Positions 14,101-14,162 of a DNA stretch of 14,162 bases are shown in pieces (the stretch's first letter is position 1; every line of letters starts with the position of its first letter). Source of the DNA: DATDVT01 sp035289905. GTDB taxonomy: Archaea; Nanobdellota; Nanobdellia; SCGC-AAA011-G17; GW2011-AR18. Position numbers and translations under genes: made by a program. The stretch lies in contig DATDVT010000035.1 of the NCBI GenBank assembly GCA_035289905.1, forward strand, positions 1 to 14,162. The letters run 5' to 3'. The notes beneath the pieces are model-generated. The model saw only the letters and a program-made list of their open reading frames with translations. It searched no databases and was not told the DNA's origin.

Positions 14101-14162
14101 AAAGAGAAAAAGATTTGCTATAAATGTGAGTGTATCTCAAACAAATAGGATTTTACACAACA
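11153..14162 (+). CDS. ppsA: Phosphoenolpyruvate synthase, interrupted by two inteins (3' end outside the window)
   Basis: PEP synthase (pyruvate, water dikinase) converts pyruvate and ATP to PEP, AMP and phosphate, feeding gluconeogenesis in the cytoplasm. The visible 1003 codons begin at GTG 11153, the only sensible start after an in-frame stop at 11144, with family-typical text WFRELTNEDVAIAGGKGASL immediately after it. Host pieces are residues 1-145 and 667-932 (411 residues). They include GASLGEM, VAVRSSATAEDLP|SASFAGQQ, GVMFSVNPATN, EAAFGLGDAVVAGEVTPDNY and IVQARPVTT of the ATP-grasp domain, then the phosphohistidine domain up to VTDEGGLT, which in intact enzymes is followed by (C/S)HAA with the catalytic His. 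Host position 412-413 for this Cys-His fits the usual location (His421 in E. coli). The first intein splits the ATP-grasp domain; a second begins at the catalytic loop. The C-terminal PEP/pyruvate domain lies beyond the window. Confidence 0.92.
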   Translation, partial: MVDENIKWFRELTNEDVAIAGGKGASLGEMYNNKLPIPPGFVVTAQAFKKYIEKSGIKNKIMEKLSKVDINNTQELQAISLEIQDLILETEMLDDIKKEIIEAYDNLNVDSELHGVSKNALSIIKAGRDLPFVAVRSSATAEDLPSISKNEYILIKINNGVYYRTIEEIYELVGEGEGYEIEIPAIKEHKIQWCKVSNLYKHKVKNEERLYEIITETGRKIIVSPTHTLLVLDEDNLTIKEVKNIKELKGDEKLPAINQLPLLNLNNASVDVLDYISGEDIVEENGFLMIKNNSTNWKIQSKLLRNLRIKKDFAYFLGVYCAEGSIYSVNEISITNSDKNIMNRIIRYTKELGLYNEQKINKNSLRIYNKTLLRFLNSVAGEPDQMVFGKGKICRTKKVPEFIFGWNESLIGEFLKGCFDGDGCVESTNISYCSTSKLLISGIIKLLEMLRIEWHLRELRGAYNLFVQPYSFVTYQSKVSFESINKLQRLNKLVKDYAVKTNHPEFLNNINLTENASRKLREEIENQLPKELVEFCYCPICENKLEQTSYYQNKKRYSCVNCKKTFYEPEVIKKEEEKYIWYNKEGRFQKGITPWNKGNLIGNFGDRLLQRKLEKNNIKLDILDSSVKWDQIREIKEVEYNDFVYDFIVPEVENFAAGIGGIVTHNSASFAGQQASFLNIKGNNSLIKTVQMCWASLYTARAIYYRIKNNFPHEKVYIAVVIQKMVNSEKAGVMFSVNPATNNESEIVIEAAFGLGDAVVAGEVTPDNYILDKNSLVLKHKTVNKQEWMYVRQELKNVKKELGEKGKEQKLNEKEIKRLGELAQMIDEHYKRAMDMEFAIEGNKVYIVQARPVTTLKKIVKEETTKELGGILLEGLGASPGIAGGKVKIVRDMKEINKIEKGDVLVAKMTSPDYVPAMEKASAIVTDEGGLTCFGGETIVLTNKGFKKIEEISEILKYEKNLFIFSYDYINCKPKWKKILSAGKRKRFAINVSVSQTNRILHN
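11588..13150 (+). mobile_element. Intein 1 of PEP synthase: LAGLIDADG with zinc ribbon and NUMOD-like motif
   Basis: Residues 146-666 (521 aa) interrupt host text AEDLP|SASFAGQQ. The first residue is Ser146 (SISKNEYILIKINNG), a permitted alternative to Cys. Block B has Ser-Pro-Thr-His (224-227). Dodecapeptide motifs are FLGVYCAEGS (316-325, acid Glu323) and FLKGCFDGDG (414-423, acid Asp422). They are followed by a zinc-ribbon signature, Cys538-x2-Cys541 ... Cys559-x2-Cys562. Next comes RFQKGITPWNKG (587-598), resembling the NUMOD-type 'FxxGxxPWNKG' DNA-binding motif. The C-terminal splicing blocks are FVYDFIVPEVENFAAGIGG then IVTHN, ending in the canonical His-Asn (Asn666), with Ser667 as +1 nucleophile. 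The splice boundaries are firm because both ends are canonical and the host motif is restored. The endonuclease domain is unusually elaborate. Confidence 0.9.
13949..14162 (+). mobile_element. Intein 2 of PEP synthase (N-terminal part, truncated by window end)
   Basis: After host text VTDEGGLT the sequence turns at Cys933 into CFGGETIVLTNKGFKKIEEI. This is a classic intein block A (Cys1, then 'G-x-T-x-V-x-T-x-x-G'), in place of the expected CHAAI of the phosphohistidine loop. It continues for 71 codons to the window edge; the last visible residues (AINVSVSQTNRILHN) look like the run-up to a block B. The insertion point is directly before the catalytic His, so the unspliced enzyme cannot have an intact active site. 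Whether this intein contains an endonuclease cannot be seen. Confidence 0.85.

Noticed and set aside
1..14162. CRISPR arrays, tRNA or rRNA genes
   Set aside because: I saw no regularly spaced repeats of 23-37 bp and no cloverleaf or conserved rRNA text on reading through. A dedicated tRNA and covariance scan would be needed to exclude degenerate or split tRNAs.

Overview
The window is strongly AT-rich (my estimate by eye is around 30% G+C or lower). It reads as a fragment of an archaeal chromosome, most likely from a small-genome DPANN lineage of the Woesearchaeota/Pacearchaeota type. The evidence is archaeal TATA boxes (often TTTAAATA) about 25-30 nt before start codons with apparent leaderless transcripts, short MNKKG/MNKRG prepilin-like N-termini, a Tad/archaellum-type secretion ATPase followed by two T2SSF platform proteins, minimal nucleotidyltransferase (MNT) genes, and three inteins in 14 kb. 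The lineage assignment is inference.

Layout. (1) 1-112, minus strand: start of a small prepilin-like membrane protein running off the left edge. (2) 113-429: a gene-poor stretch with a decayed DDE transposase tail, a hairpin and the promoter of the next operon. (3) 430-5703: a tight operon of a type IV pilus/Tad-like assembly ATPase (with a 542-residue LAGLIDADG intein) and two TadB/TadC-like inner-membrane platform proteins. (4) 5713-7384: a gene graveyard holding a truncated HicB antitoxin, a frameshifted transposase head, a repeated 13-bp motif, a split small ORF, an orphan AbrB-like protein on the minus strand, and an HTH-MNT nucleotidyltransferase followed by a HEPN gene cut off in mid-domain. 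(5) 7393-8640: a 415-residue secreted or pilus-like protein with a class III signal-like N-terminus. (6) 8787-9403: a second HTH-MNT gene, whose HEPN partner survives at most as a 12-codon vestige. (7) 9400-10839: divergent Yip1-family membrane protein (minus) and MinD/ParA-like ATPase (plus). (8) 10840-11152: a gene-poor stretch with a small interrupted ORF. (9) 11153 to the right edge: phosphoenolpyruvate synthase carrying one complete intein in its ATP-grasp domain and the start of a second exactly before its catalytic histidine.

How it fits together. The ATPase, the two platform proteins and probably the 415-residue prepilin-like protein form a surface-filament or pseudopilus assembly machine. 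The insertion-prone region of toxin-antitoxin debris now separates the assembly genes from the prepilin-like gene. Both large enzymes in the window (the pilus ATPase and PEP synthase) need protein splicing to become active. The strongest leads are the intein with an atypical C-terminal Asp in the ATPase, the composite LAGLIDADG/zinc-ribbon/NUMOD-like intein in PEP synthase, and the repeated loss of the HEPN half of two separate MNT/HEPN pairs.
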